NCBI GenBank assembly: GCA_002154345.1
Contig: MUNB01000051.1
Span: 1 to 50,304, forward strand
Length of the DNA: 50,304 nt
Source of the DNA: Streptomyces griseus
GTDB taxonomy: Bacteria; Actinomycetota; Actinomycetes; Streptomycetales; Streptomycetaceae
Direction of reading: 5' to 3'
Position 1 is the first letter of the stretch, and each line of letters begins with the position of its first letter. Made by a program: the position numbers and the translations under genes. The notes under the pieces are model-generated. The model saw nothing but the letters and a program-made list of their open reading frames with translations. It was not told where the DNA came from and searched no databases. Shown piece by piece: positions 18,812-26,594 of the stretch.

Positions 18812-19473
18812 CACCGCTCCTCATCCGGCACCGTGGCCGGTTCTCCGGCTTCGACGAACTCCAGAACGTCGAAGTCTTCCGCCCGCAGCTGAAGCCCCGC
18901 CGTCCCGTGCACGCGCGCGCCGAACGACCCGTCGGCACCCATCACGCGCGCCGATTCGAGGTACAGCTCGGCCGGGTGGGGATACGAGGAGGCGTACGAC
19001 CGGTGGCCGTACCAACCACCCGCCCAGTTGCCGTCCTTGAGCCGTACGCGGACGAAGCACGGTTCGCGGTCGCGGAACGCGTGGTCCCAGGCGCTGGGCG
19101 TGCGCAGGAACCGGGCCTTGCGGCGCTGCCGGTCCACCAGGGAGACGGCGACCGCGGCCACGGCAGGCACGACGAGGAACAGCATCAGGGCGACGAATCC
19201 GACCATCCGCGGCCGCTCCACGAAACCGTCCCAGCCGGTGCCGCCGCCGCTGCCGGTGCCGCGCGCCAGACGAACCAGCGCCGGCCCCGCCACCACGGCG
19301 TACAGGGCGTCCAGCGCGATCGAGGCGACGATCGCCCGCAGCACCCGCTCGCCCAGATCACGCTCACCCGGCACCGGCCCGCGACGGCGTTCCCGGATGA
19401 ACTGGTAGGTGACCCCGGGCAGCACCAGAAGGACGAGCAGAGCGAGCTGCACAACGGTCGCAGGCGCCTGCAC
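18811..19473 (-). CDS. DUF6338-like membrane protein
   Basis: A 220-residue protein with an N-terminal helix (QLALLVLLVLPGVTYQFI) followed by RERRRG, then two further hydrophobic segments (IVASIALDALYAVVAGPALV; VGFVALMLFLVVPAVAAVAV) and a soluble C-terminal domain ending in DFDVLEF. The layout resembles the streptomycete DUF6338 family, from memory. GTG at 19473 is taken as start although its ribosome-binding site is weak. It is first in an operon with the acidic ORF and the TPR-CHAT gene. A role as membrane sensor or effector partner of the CHAT protein is inference. Confidence 0.72.
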   Translation of the reverse strand: MQAPATVVQLALLVLLVLPGVTYQFIRERRRGPVPGERDLGERVLRAIVASIALDALYAVVAGPALVRLARGTGSGGGTGWDGFVERPRMVGFVALMLFLVVPAVAAVAVSLVDRQRRKARFLRTPSAWDHAFRDREPCFVRVRLKDGNWAGGWYGHRSYASSYPHPAELYLESARVMGADGSFGARVHGTAGLQLRAEDFDVLEFVEAGEPATVPDEER

Positions 19474-19662
19474 CTCCGCACCCCCCCATGTCTCACGGAA
19501 TGTCTTATGTCGGCCTCCGTTCGATCACGCTACTGGCTCGCGTGCCCCGTGACCGGCGGAACAGCCCTTTCCGCGAAAGCACCCGTCCGGGCGTCCAGGG
19601 CGGGCGCGCGTCCATGGGCTGCGGCCAGGATGGAGAGGGGCGCCCACGTACGAGGGAGAGGC

Positions 19663-20862
19663 ATGACCGGGAACGGGTCGGACAAGAGCGCACGCGGTGG
19701 GCCCGGGGAGCGCGGTAACCCCCGGTCCGGCCTGCCCGACCTGCGGCGGTTCGGGGCGAACCCGGATTTCTGGTACCCGGTGGCCCTGTCCCGGAAGGTG
19801 CGCAGGGGACGGGTGGTGCCGACCGCGTTCGCCGGGGAGCGCATCGCGCTCTTCCGCAGCCGGAGCGGTGCCGTCCACGCGCTGGAGGACCGGTGCGCCC
19901 ACCGGCAGGTGCCGCTGAGCATGGGCGTCGTGGACGGCGAGACGCTCCGCTGCTGCTATCACGCCTGGGCCTACCGCGGCGACGGCCGCATCTCGCAGAT
20001 CCCGTACCTGTCCAAGGGCGACGGCCGGCCGCCACGCGGCGTGCGCGCCTACCCGGTCCGCGAGGCGTACGGCCTGGTGTTCGTCTTCCCGGGCGACGCC
20101 GAGAAGGCGGCGGTCACCGGACTGCCCGAGCTCCCCGACTTCGCCTCACCGACGTACCGGACCATGACCTTCTCCCGGACCGTGCGCTGCCACTACTCGT
20201 TCATGCACGAGAACCTGCTCGACATGAACCACCAGTTCCTCCACCGGGGCGTGGTCGGCAAACTCCAGCCGCAGCTGCTGGGGTACGAGAGCGGCCCACG
20301 ATCGGTCGAGGCCCGCTACCTCTTCACGCACACCGGGGGCAAGCGCAGCCGCAGCGCCGGCATGCTCGCCGCCGAGGGCATCGGCGGCCGGCCCTCCAGC
20401 GACGTCATGACCATCCGCACCGCGTACCCGTACCAGACACTGGACCTGGTCCCGGAGAAGGCCGACCGCCCGGCACTGCGCCTCTGGGCCGTCTACGTAC
20501 CCGAGGACGCGGAGCAACGCAGGTGCCACGCGTACGGCCTGCTCATGATCGAGAAGCCCAGAGTCCCCGCCGTCCTGCATATGGCCTGGCCGTTCATCCG
20601 GCACTTCACCGAACGGGTCTTCGCGGAGGACCGCATGGCCGTCGAGGCCGAACAGCGAGCGTGGGACGAGCAGGGCGAGGACCGCAACCACGAGGTCTTC
20701 CCCCTGATCCTGGACGTCCGCGACGTGCTGCGCGCCAACGGCGTCCCGCTCCGCCCCCGCACTGCCGCCGCCGACACCGGCACCCCGGCGTGCGACGGCC
20801 GCGTCTGCGCCGACCTGGCGCCCCGTACGGATCCCGGACCGGGCCATGTCGGCGCCAGGTGA
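19663..20862 (+). CDS. Rieske non-haem iron oxygenase, alpha-subunit type
   Basis: A 399-residue protein. The Rieske [2Fe-2S] cluster motif is C78-x-H80 with C97-x-x-H100 (CAHR ... CYHAW). The mononuclear iron site is visible in NLLDMNHQFLH, the D-x2-H-x4-H pattern, with a later acidic segment for the third ligand. This architecture belongs to ring-hydroxylating or demethylating oxygenases. The start ATG at 19663 follows GAGGGAGAGGC. No ferredoxin or reductase is adjacent, so electrons must come from elsewhere. It is divergent from the DUF6338 operon; the substrate is unknown. Confidence 0.85.
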   Translation: MTGNGSDKSARGGPGERGNPRSGLPDLRRFGANPDFWYPVALSRKVRRGRVVPTAFAGERIALFRSRSGAVHALEDRCAHRQVPLSMGVVDGETLRCCYHAWAYRGDGRISQIPYLSKGDGRPPRGVRAYPVREAYGLVFVFPGDAEKAAVTGLPELPDFASPTYRTMTFSRTVRCHYSFMHENLLDMNHQFLHRGVVGKLQPQLLGYESGPRSVEARYLFTHTGGKRSRSAGMLAAEGIGGRPSSDVMTIRTAYPYQTLDLVPEKADRPALRLWAVYVPEDAEQRRCHAYGLLMIEKPRVPAVLHMAWPFIRHFTERVFAEDRMAVEAEQRAWDEQGEDRNHEVFPLILDVRDVLRANGVPLRPRTAAADTGTPACDGRVCADLAPRTDPGPGHVGAR

Positions 20863-20918
20863 GAAGCCCTGCCGTCGGAAGCCCTCGGTTGATCACGGTT
20901 GAGTCCTGAGCCGGAACT

Positions 20919-21971
20919 GTGGCTTCCGCCACAGCCAACGCGATCTCACCAGGTCAAGATCGCCGAGTGCTCGGTCTCCTCTTCCGGCTCCTGCCCTTCT
21001 GGGTCCGTGAGCCCCTGTTCATCGTGGTCGGGTCGGTCTTCGGCGTACGCATCATGTATCTCGCCCTCCACGACCATGCATGGCCGGCAGTCGGCATCGG
21101 CGTGGCGTTCCTGGTGTTCACCGCGGTGCGCGTCCACACGGTGATCCGGGCGCTCCGCGCCCGCCGGAACGCGAGGCCGACGGCATCCGCGGACTCCACG
21201 GCGCCCGACGCCGCTGTCCGGCCGCATCCGCAGCCTTCAGCGGGTCGGCGTCCCGCCTCGGCCGCCCCGGGGAAGGAACCCAACGCATGGGGCCAAGCCG
21301 TCGCCGCCGTGGCCCTGTTCGCGGTCCTGGGTGCCGCGCTGTGGCTGGGCCCACGGATGTTGCCCTCGGAAGACGACAGCACGCCTCGGGCCGCCTCGTG
21401 TCCGCGCGGGGAGGGCGAGGCGCTGCCGGGCGCGTACGAGAAGACGCCCCGGGCTGTCACCGGCGACGAGCTGTGCGAAGCACTCAACACCCCTGACCTG
21501 GCCCGGCTCCTCGGAACACCCGCGGAGACCGCGACCGTGGCATCCGGCACGAGCGACACCGCCCCCCTGACCGACGGAAAGGTCGCCCAACCGAAGGCCG
21601 AGGTCCAGTTCGACACCTACACCGTGAACGTCTCGGTCGCGTACAACGAGTTGTCGATCGCCCAGTACGTGAACCTGATGGAACTCGGGAAGAGTCCGGA
21701 GGTCAGCAAGGTCTCGGTCCTCGACCGGCCCGCGGTCCTCTCCTCCGGTCACACCATGGCGATCGAGATCGATCTCGGAAGCGGCGGCTCCGGCGGACCC
21801 GTCGAGCAGGGCCCTCCGTCCAGAACGCTGTCCGTGGCCCTCGACCGGAAGGACCGGGGCGGCTACTGCGACATCACGGTCTGGAGCAGGTCCGGAGCCC
21901 TCCCGGACGACAGCGCGCTCCTCGCCATCGCCGAGACCGTCCTTCCGGCGATCTCCGAGCGGACCACGTGA
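20919..21971 (+). CDS. Membrane protein of unknown function, DUF6215-like
   Basis: A 350-residue protein with a membrane-spanning N-terminal part (two helices in residues 25-70), a Pro/Ala-rich cytoplasmic linker, a third helix (AVAAVALFAVLGAALWLG) and an extracellular C-terminal domain with three cysteines. It resembles the streptomycete DUF6215 family, recalled rather than verified. The start is uncertain: GTG at 20919 or GTG at 20967 (giving VLGLLFRLLPFW). It is the last gene before the arsenic island and probably marks the pre-insertion chromosome. Confidence 0.6.
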   Translation: MASATANAISPGQDRRVLGLLFRLLPFWVREPLFIVVGSVFGVRIMYLALHDHAWPAVGIGVAFLVFTAVRVHTVIRALRARRNARPTASADSTAPDAAVRPHPQPSAGRRPASAAPGKEPNAWGQAVAAVALFAVLGAALWLGPRMLPSEDDSTPRAASCPRGEGEALPGAYEKTPRAVTGDELCEALNTPDLARLLGTPAETATVASGTSDTAPLTDGKVAQPKAEVQFDTYTVNVSVAYNELSIAQYVNLMELGKSPEVSKVSVLDRPAVLSSGHTMAIEIDLGSGGSGGPVEQGPPSRTLSVALDRKDRGGYCDITVWSRSGALPDDSALLAIAETVLPAISERTT

Positions 21972-22017
21972 CGGGCCGCTCCGGGATCACGCCTCGTTGT
22001 AAGGTGTTGGAACAGCA

Positions 22018-22046
22018 CTTGACCTGCAAAAACGCAGGCAGGGAGC
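22018..22046. repeat. Left-border repeat R1 of the arsenic island
   Basis: The segment CTTGACCTGC, five As, CGCAGGCAGGGAGC is nearly repeated at 48991-49018 (one base shorter, one mismatch), directly upstream of panD. It contains a small CCTGC/GCAGG hairpin. With R2 beside it, it may mark the left end of an inserted segment of about 27 kb. Confidence 0.55.
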
Positions 22047-22048
22047 AG

Positions 22049-22074
22049 GTCAGCAAACGGTCAGCATGCGTCCC
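22049..22074. repeat. Left-border repeat R2 of the arsenic island
   Basis: A 26-base segment starting GTCAGCAAACGGTCAGCATG matches 48830-48855 with three mismatches, in the same orientation. It contains two GTCAGCA half-units 10 bases apart, as recombinase arm sites do. The rest of the gap 21972-22277 holds only R1, this repeat and the terminator at 22207-22245. Confidence 0.5.
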
Positions 22075-22206
22075 GGACGTGTCCCCGCTTGCTGAACCTC
22101 GACCCGCGGTAAGGCGCCTGAGCAGGATCTTGGGCTGGAACGGACCCACGCCCGCCGACCAGCGCGGTGCTGGCCGGTGGCGCCGCCGAGACCCCGATCA
22201 CGCTCC

Positions 22207-22245
22207 TGGGCCCGCCGTCGCGCTTTCGCTGCGAGGGCGGGCCCA
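22207..22245. terminator. Terminator of the pst operon
   Basis: A perfect inverted repeat, TGGGCCCGC and GCGGGCCCA, encloses a 21-base interior that can pair further. It lies 33 bases beyond the stop of the minus-strand pstB-like gene, where a terminator is expected. Confidence 0.65.
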
Positions 22246-22277
22246 AGTCCATTGAGTTCTGTGGGGTGGACGAGCGT

Positions 22278-23000
22278 TCAGACCGCCGCTGCGGTGGTCG
22301 GCAGGTCGATGCGGACCGTGCGGTCGCAGAGTCGTTCCACCTGCGCGGGGTCGTGAGAGACGAGCAGGACCGTCCGGTTGCCCCGCAGGGCTGCCACGGA
22401 CTCCTCGACGGTGTCGCGGCTCCGCTCGTCCAGGGCGCTGGTCGGCTCGTCGAGCAGGAGGGCCGCCGGTTCGAGGGCCAGGGCGCGGGCCAGGCAGAGT
22501 CGTTGGCGCTGGCCGTTGGAGAGGGTCTGGGCCGGCGTGTCCAGGCGGTCGGAGACCTCGTTCCACAGGCCCGCCTCGCGCAGTGCCTGCTCGGCGCGGT
22601 CGTGCAGTTCCGTCCGGGACGCCCGTACCAGGTGGCGGAGGCCGAACAGGGCGTTGTCCAGGATGCTGCCGCCGAAGACCACGGGGGTCTGCGGCACCAG
22701 GACGACCGTGCTGCGCAGGCCGGCGTCGCCCTTGGCGTACCGGACGGGACGGCCGAGGACCTGCACCTCACCTTCGCGACGGAGCCCGTGGGGCAGCAGG
22801 TCGACCAGGGCGCGCAGCACCGTGGACTTGCCCGCGCCCGACGGGCCGCACAGGCCGGTGGTGGATCCCGAGGCCAGCTCGAAGGTGACCGGTCCGACCA
22901 GGCGCTTCGTGCCGTCGAAGATCTGCAGGTCGCGGACCGCGATGACCGTCTTGTCGACCGCGTCGTCCAGCGGAGCGAGACCGGTTGTCACGTCGTCCAT
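22278..23000 (-). CDS. pstB: Phosphate ABC transporter ATPase (PstB-like)
   Basis: A 240-residue ABC ATPase with Walker A GPSGAGKST (52-60), signature LSNGQRQRL, Walker B ALLLDEPTSALD and the switch His in LLVSHD. Its assignment to phosphate rests mainly on its place after PstS and the fused permease. It is more divergent from canonical PstB than the other subunits (Q-loop in LVPQTPVVFGGSILDN), resembling uncharacterised phosphate/phosphonate ATPases. It overlaps the permease gene by 13 bases. In an arsenic island, phosphate uptake can outcompete arsenate, or can admit arsenate as a precursor. Confidence 0.75.
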   Translation of the reverse strand: MDDVTTGLAPLDDAVDKTVIAVRDLQIFDGTKRLVGPVTFELASGSTTGLCGPSGAGKSTVLRALVDLLPHGLRREGEVQVLGRPVRYAKGDAGLRSTVVLVPQTPVVFGGSILDNALFGLRHLVRASRTELHDRAEQALREAGLWNEVSDRLDTPAQTLSNGQRQRLCLARALALEPAALLLDEPTSALDERSRDTVEESVAALRGNRTVLLVSHDPAQVERLCDRTVRIDLPTTAAAV

Positions 23001-24820
23001 CGTCGGGCTCCTTCAAAGCGGTTGCGCAGAAAGACCGCGAGGCTGAGCAGGCCCGCGGTGATCAGGACCAGGACGAGAGCGCTGCCCCATGCCTGGGCGA
23101 TCGCCTCGGGGGCGCCCGAGTCCTGCGACAGGGTGAAGATGTGCGTGGGCAGGGCCTGGACCGGAGCGTTGACGATGCCGGTCGGGAGGGCGGGTGCCCC
23201 GAAGAACACCGTGGCGGTGAAGATCAGGGGGGCCGTCTCTCCCGCCGCGCGGGCCAGGCCGAGAAGCAGGCCGGTGAGCGTGGCCGGCCAGGTGTACGGG
23301 ATGACCACCGAGCGGACGTACTGGGAGCTCGTGAGGCCCAGCGCGAGCGCGGCCTCGGTGATTTCCGCAGGCATGCTCCGAATCCGGCCTGCCGTGGTGA
23401 GGGCGACCACCGGGATCACGACGGGCACCAGGACCACGGCGCCGGCCAGCCAGGAGCGGCCCCAGCCCATGGTCGTGCAGAAGAGGACGTACCCGGCGAG
23501 GCCCAGCAGGATCGTGGGCGTTCCGCCGACCGCCACGGTCAGCGTCTCCAGCACGCGAGCGGTCTTCGCCGAGGCACGCGTGCCGATCACGATGCCTGCT
23601 CCGTAGCCGAGCGGCAGTGCGATCAGGGCTGTGGTGGCAAGGAGCAGGAGGGTGCCGAGGATCTGGTCGCGGATACCGCCACCCGCCGCACCTTCGGAGG
23701 CCGTGAACCAGAAGACCGGATTGAGCGCCGCGCCGCCGCGGGCCAGCAGGATGCCGAGCATGCCGACGAGGAGTGCCCCCGGCAGCAGCAGGGCCCCGAG
23801 CCGGACTGCGGTGGTGAGCCGGTCCTTCGGGGTGCGCAGCCATGCGGAGGACCGCCGGGCACGTGGAACGCGTACGGCTCGTCCCGTGGAGCCGCGGGTG
23901 CCCCAGACGGTGGCGACGGCAACCAGGGTCAGCAGGATGATGCCCAGCCCGCACAGGGCCGCGAAGTACGGGCCGGAGGTGCCCGCGAGCATCGGCTCGG
24001 GGCCGGCCAGCTTGGTGGTGAGCGTCTGACCGGGGCGTACGAGGAAGGAGAAGACGTCTCCGAGTGACTCGGGGAGCCGGTCGTCGGCGCGGCCGATGAC
24101 CATGAAGACCGCGATGGCCTCACCCAGTGCCCGCGCCAGGCCGAGCAGGACGCCGGCCCGCATGCCGGGACGCGCTTGGGGCAGGACGGCCGACCGCACG
24201 ACCTCGCGCCGGGTCAGGCCGAGCGAGTACGCGGCCTCCCGGTACCGTCCGGGTACGGTGGCCAGCGCGTCCACGCTGACCGCCACGATCGTCGGCATGA
24301 TCATCACGGCGAGGACGATGCCGGCGGCGAGCAGGCTGTCTCCGCCCGGCACGTCACCGAGATCCGCCACGAACGGCCGGATCACCATGATGCCGATCAG
24401 GCCGTAGACGATGGAGGGGACCGCTGCCAGGAGTTCGATGCTCAGACGCAGCGGCTTGGCGAGACGAGGCGGAAGGTACTCGGACAGGGCGACGGCCGCC
24501 GCCCAGCCCACGGGGACGGCGAGAACCAGTGCCAGGACGCAGACGACCGCCGATCCGTAGATCATGGCCAGGCCGCCGAACGCGAGGTTCCCCGGACTCC
24601 AGGTGGACGAGGTGAGCAGTGCCGTCCAGTCGACGGTTCCGCTCGCGATGCCCGTGGCCAGGTAGCCGAGCAGGACCGTGAGGGTGAGCAGCACCGACAG
24701 GATGCCGCTGTAGGCCCAGCCCCAGACCCATCTCGCCCGGCTGCCGCGGCCGCTCCCGGGGGAGGGCCGCGGCACGGCGGGTCCGGGCGCCTGGGTGGGG
24801 CGCTCCAGAGTGAGACCCAT
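22988..24820 (-). CDS. Fused phosphate ABC permease, PstC and PstA in one chain
   Basis: A 610-residue protein with two complete permease domains. Residues about 30-310 resemble PstC (VGWAAAVALSEYLPPRLAKP; GRYREAAYSLGLTRREVVRS as its EAA loop). Residues about 330-610 resemble PstA (second EAA loop ITEAALALGLTSSQYVRSVV). Pst permeases are normally two separate ~300-residue proteins; here there is no stop or restart between them and frame is maintained. It starts 2 bases after the pstS stop and overlaps the ATPase gene, giving the operon pstS-pstCA-pstB. The fusion would give a pseudo-heterodimeric channel of fixed stoichiometry. Confidence 0.85.
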   Translation of the reverse strand: MGLTLERPTQAPGPAVPRPSPGSGRGSRARWVWGWAYSGILSVLLTLTVLLGYLATGIASGTVDWTALLTSSTWSPGNLAFGGLAMIYGSAVVCVLALVLAVPVGWAAAVALSEYLPPRLAKPLRLSIELLAAVPSIVYGLIGIMVIRPFVADLGDVPGGDSLLAAGIVLAVMIMPTIVAVSVDALATVPGRYREAAYSLGLTRREVVRSAVLPQARPGMRAGVLLGLARALGEAIAVFMVIGRADDRLPESLGDVFSFLVRPGQTLTTKLAGPEPMLAGTSGPYFAALCGLGIILLTLVAVATVWGTRGSTGRAVRVPRARRSSAWLRTPKDRLTTAVRLGALLLPGALLVGMLGILLARGGAALNPVFWFTASEGAAGGGIRDQILGTLLLLATTALIALPLGYGAGIVIGTRASAKTARVLETLTVAVGGTPTILLGLAGYVLFCTTMGWGRSWLAGAVVLVPVVIPVVALTTAGRIRSMPAEITEAALALGLTSSQYVRSVVIPYTWPATLTGLLLGLARAAGETAPLIFTATVFFGAPALPTGIVNAPVQALPTHIFTLSQDSGAPEAIAQAWGSALVLVLITAGLLSLAVFLRNRFEGARRWTT

Positions 24821-24822
24821 GA

Positions 24823-25743
24823 TCAGAGGCCCATCTGCTCACGCGTGAGGTAGCCGTGCCTGGGCAGCAGCTTCTGGCCCTCGGGCGAGAGGATGTAGTC
24901 GATGTACTGCTTGACGCCGTCCTCCGGCCTGCCGTTGGTGATCATGTACAGGGGGCGGGTCATCGGGTACTTGCCGGACGCCACGTTCTCCAGGGTGGGG
25001 GCGACGTCTTCCAGAGGCACGGCGACCAGCTCGGGGTGACCCTCGATGAAACCGGTGGACAGCGGGGCGATGGAACCGCGGGTGGACTTGAGCTTGTTGC
25101 GGGTCTCCAGGTTGCCGCCCACGATGGCGTAGTTCGCGGACTTGGGCGGGGCCGGCGCCTCGCCCTTGCCGTAGATGAACTTGTCGAGCACCTCACGGGT
25201 GCCGCGGCCGGGCTCCTTGTCGTAGACGAAGACCTGGAGGTCGGGGCCGCCGACCTCCTTCCAGTTGGTGATCTTCCCCTCGAACAGGCCCGCGACCTGC
25301 GTCTTGGTCAGGCCCTTGACTCCGCCGTCGGCCACTTCCTTCGTGATGATCACGCCGACGGCGTCCGCGCCGATCTGCGTGGTCACGAAGTCCGTGTCGG
25401 GGTAGGCCTTCTGGTCCTTCTCCGACAGAGGCTTGGAGCTCAGCGCGATGTTGATCTGGCCGGTGCCGAGCTGGGAGATTCCGCCGGCGGAGCCGCCCTG
25501 GGTGGCGACGGTGATGTTCAGGCCCTTGGCCTTCAGCGCCTCGGCCGCATCGGATGCCACCGGGGCGACGGTGGTGGAGCCGCTGGCCTGGATGGCGTCC
25601 GAGCCGGCCTTCGCGGAGCCGGCGCAGCCGGTCAGGGCGGCGGAGAGGAGGAGGGACGCGGAGGCGACGGAAGCGCCCTGGCGGACGCGCCGGCCGGTGA
25701 GGCGCGCTGCTCTGCTGCGGGATTCGGTGGACATGAAAGACAT
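24823..25743 (-). CDS. pstS: Phosphate-binding lipoprotein (PstS)
   Basis: A 306-residue binding protein. The N-terminus has a basic stretch, a hydrophobic core and lipobox LTGC, so it is an extracellular lipoprotein. The mature part starts with the phosphate-binding signature QASGSTTVAPV and has LSSKPLSEKD, FVYDKEPGRGTREVLDKFI and LSPEGQKLL, characteristic of PstS. ATG at 25743 has AAAGG 7 bases upstream. It is divergent from the arsL-like operon across an 851-base gap. Island PstS proteins may differ in phosphate/arsenate selectivity; the sequence alone does not show which way. Confidence 0.85.
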   Translation of the reverse strand: MSFMSTESRSRAARLTGRRVRQGASVASASLLLSAALTGCAGSAKAGSDAIQASGSTTVAPVASDAAEALKAKGLNITVATQGGSAGGISQLGTGQINIALSSKPLSEKDQKAYPDTDFVTTQIGADAVGVIITKEVADGGVKGLTKTQVAGLFEGKITNWKEVGGPDLQVFVYDKEPGRGTREVLDKFIYGKGEAPAPPKSANYAIVGGNLETRNKLKSTRGSIAPLSTGFIEGHPELVAVPLEDVAPTLENVASGKYPMTRPLYMITNGRPEDGVKQYIDYILSPEGQKLLPRHGYLTREQMGL

Positions 25744-26210
25744 GGCGGTGCCTTTGCGGTGGTGGAGGGACGGTGATCGGGGAACGCCGGTGGCGGATCG
25801 CCACCCGTAGGGCATGCGGGTCTGAGGTCGGGACCTGAAAAGAGGTGTGGACGTGAGCGCCGGTCGCGCCCCTGACGCGTGGACGGGGAGAGGCGCCGGA
25901 CGAGAGTGCGGGGGCGCCGGGAGGACGGTGTGTGACCACCGGGCCTGCGGATGACGACTGTTCAGGGCCTGAAGCCCGAACTCCCTGAGTTCTCTCTCGC
26001 TTGCAGGTTGAACTCGCGCCGGACCGTGGGGAGTTGCCGTCGGGTCCGCACGCGTCTCCGTGATTGAAGCTCGGCCCGCTCCCCTTTGAAGGGCCTGAAG
26101 AATCAAGGCGTCGGTAGCCGTTCACCCGCTGACCCCGGGTGCGGACCGTGATGCCGTGGCCGAACGCTACCGTCTCGGACTCGCCCTGGCGAGATCTGGT
26201 GGGGCGAAAT

Positions 26211-26231
26211 TATCGATGATCGGCGATTGAA
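26211..26231. promoter_or_regulatory. Shared AT-rich operator-like element, copy 1
   Basis: TATCGATGAT followed by CGGCGATTGAA matches 44276-44296 (18 of 21 bases), which stands just upstream of the ArsP-like permease gene. It is markedly AT-rich for this genome. It is probably an ArsR-family operator; which gene it serves here, pst or the arsL-like operon, is unclear. Confidence 0.55.
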
Positions 26232-26392
26232 TTTGAGTCATGCGCCGAGATGGCAGGTGGGTCTCCTGTGGTCGGCAACGAAATTCGAAGCCCAGGTGAC
26301 CGCACTCGGCACCTTCGCTCTGAACGCCTTCCAGCTGGGTGAGCGAGGGGGTTCAGGTGAGTGACCTCTCTTCGCATCCAGTCACAGAGGAG

Positions 26393-26537
26393 GGCGAATC
26401 GGGGCACTGATGCCCCGCGACGACGGTGGTCCGCAGGGATGGTCTTTGAGCCATTCATCGATCTATTGACATACATCGCTCAACGCTGGCAGGGTTCCGG
26501 CCGTCGGTCGGTCGACAGCGTCGTTACCGACCTGGGC
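26393..26537 (+). promoter_or_regulatory. Duplicated promoter-operator block, arsL-like operon copy
   Basis: About 145 bases are similar to 36925-37067, with near identity from AGCCATTCATCG (26449) onward. A -35 box TTGACA (26466-26471) and -10 box CAGGGT (26490-26495) are separated by 18 bases. The operator-like TCTATTGACATACATCG (26462-26478) overlaps the -35 box and resembles the sites flanking the minus-strand arsR at 45501-45863. Repression by an ArsR released by As(III) is the likely control. Confidence 0.75.
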
Positions 26538-26594
26538 CCTGACCCGGCCCCCTCCCGATCCGTCACGCTCCTTGATCACTCCCTGGGGGGAAGT

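Larger units (their letters stand above)
25744..26594. promoter_or_regulatory. 851-base divergent control region between pstS and arsL-like genes
   Basis: No convincing protein-coding gene lies here. It contains a TATCGATGAT operator-like element (26211-26231) shared with the ArsP-like promoter, and the promoter block 26393-26537 duplicated at 36925-37067. A GTTCACCCGCTGACC stretch near 26119 loosely resembles half of a PhoP box but no second good unit was found, so it is not called. Confidence 0.6.

Noticed and set aside
22018..22046. R1 as a riboswitch or tRNA fragment
   Set aside because: Only a 5-bp hairpin; no cloverleaf or known aptamer structure seen.
26119..26133. Possible PhoP box (GTTCACCCGCTGACC) near pstS
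   Set aside because: Only one reasonable 11-base unit; a PHO box needs at least two, so not called.
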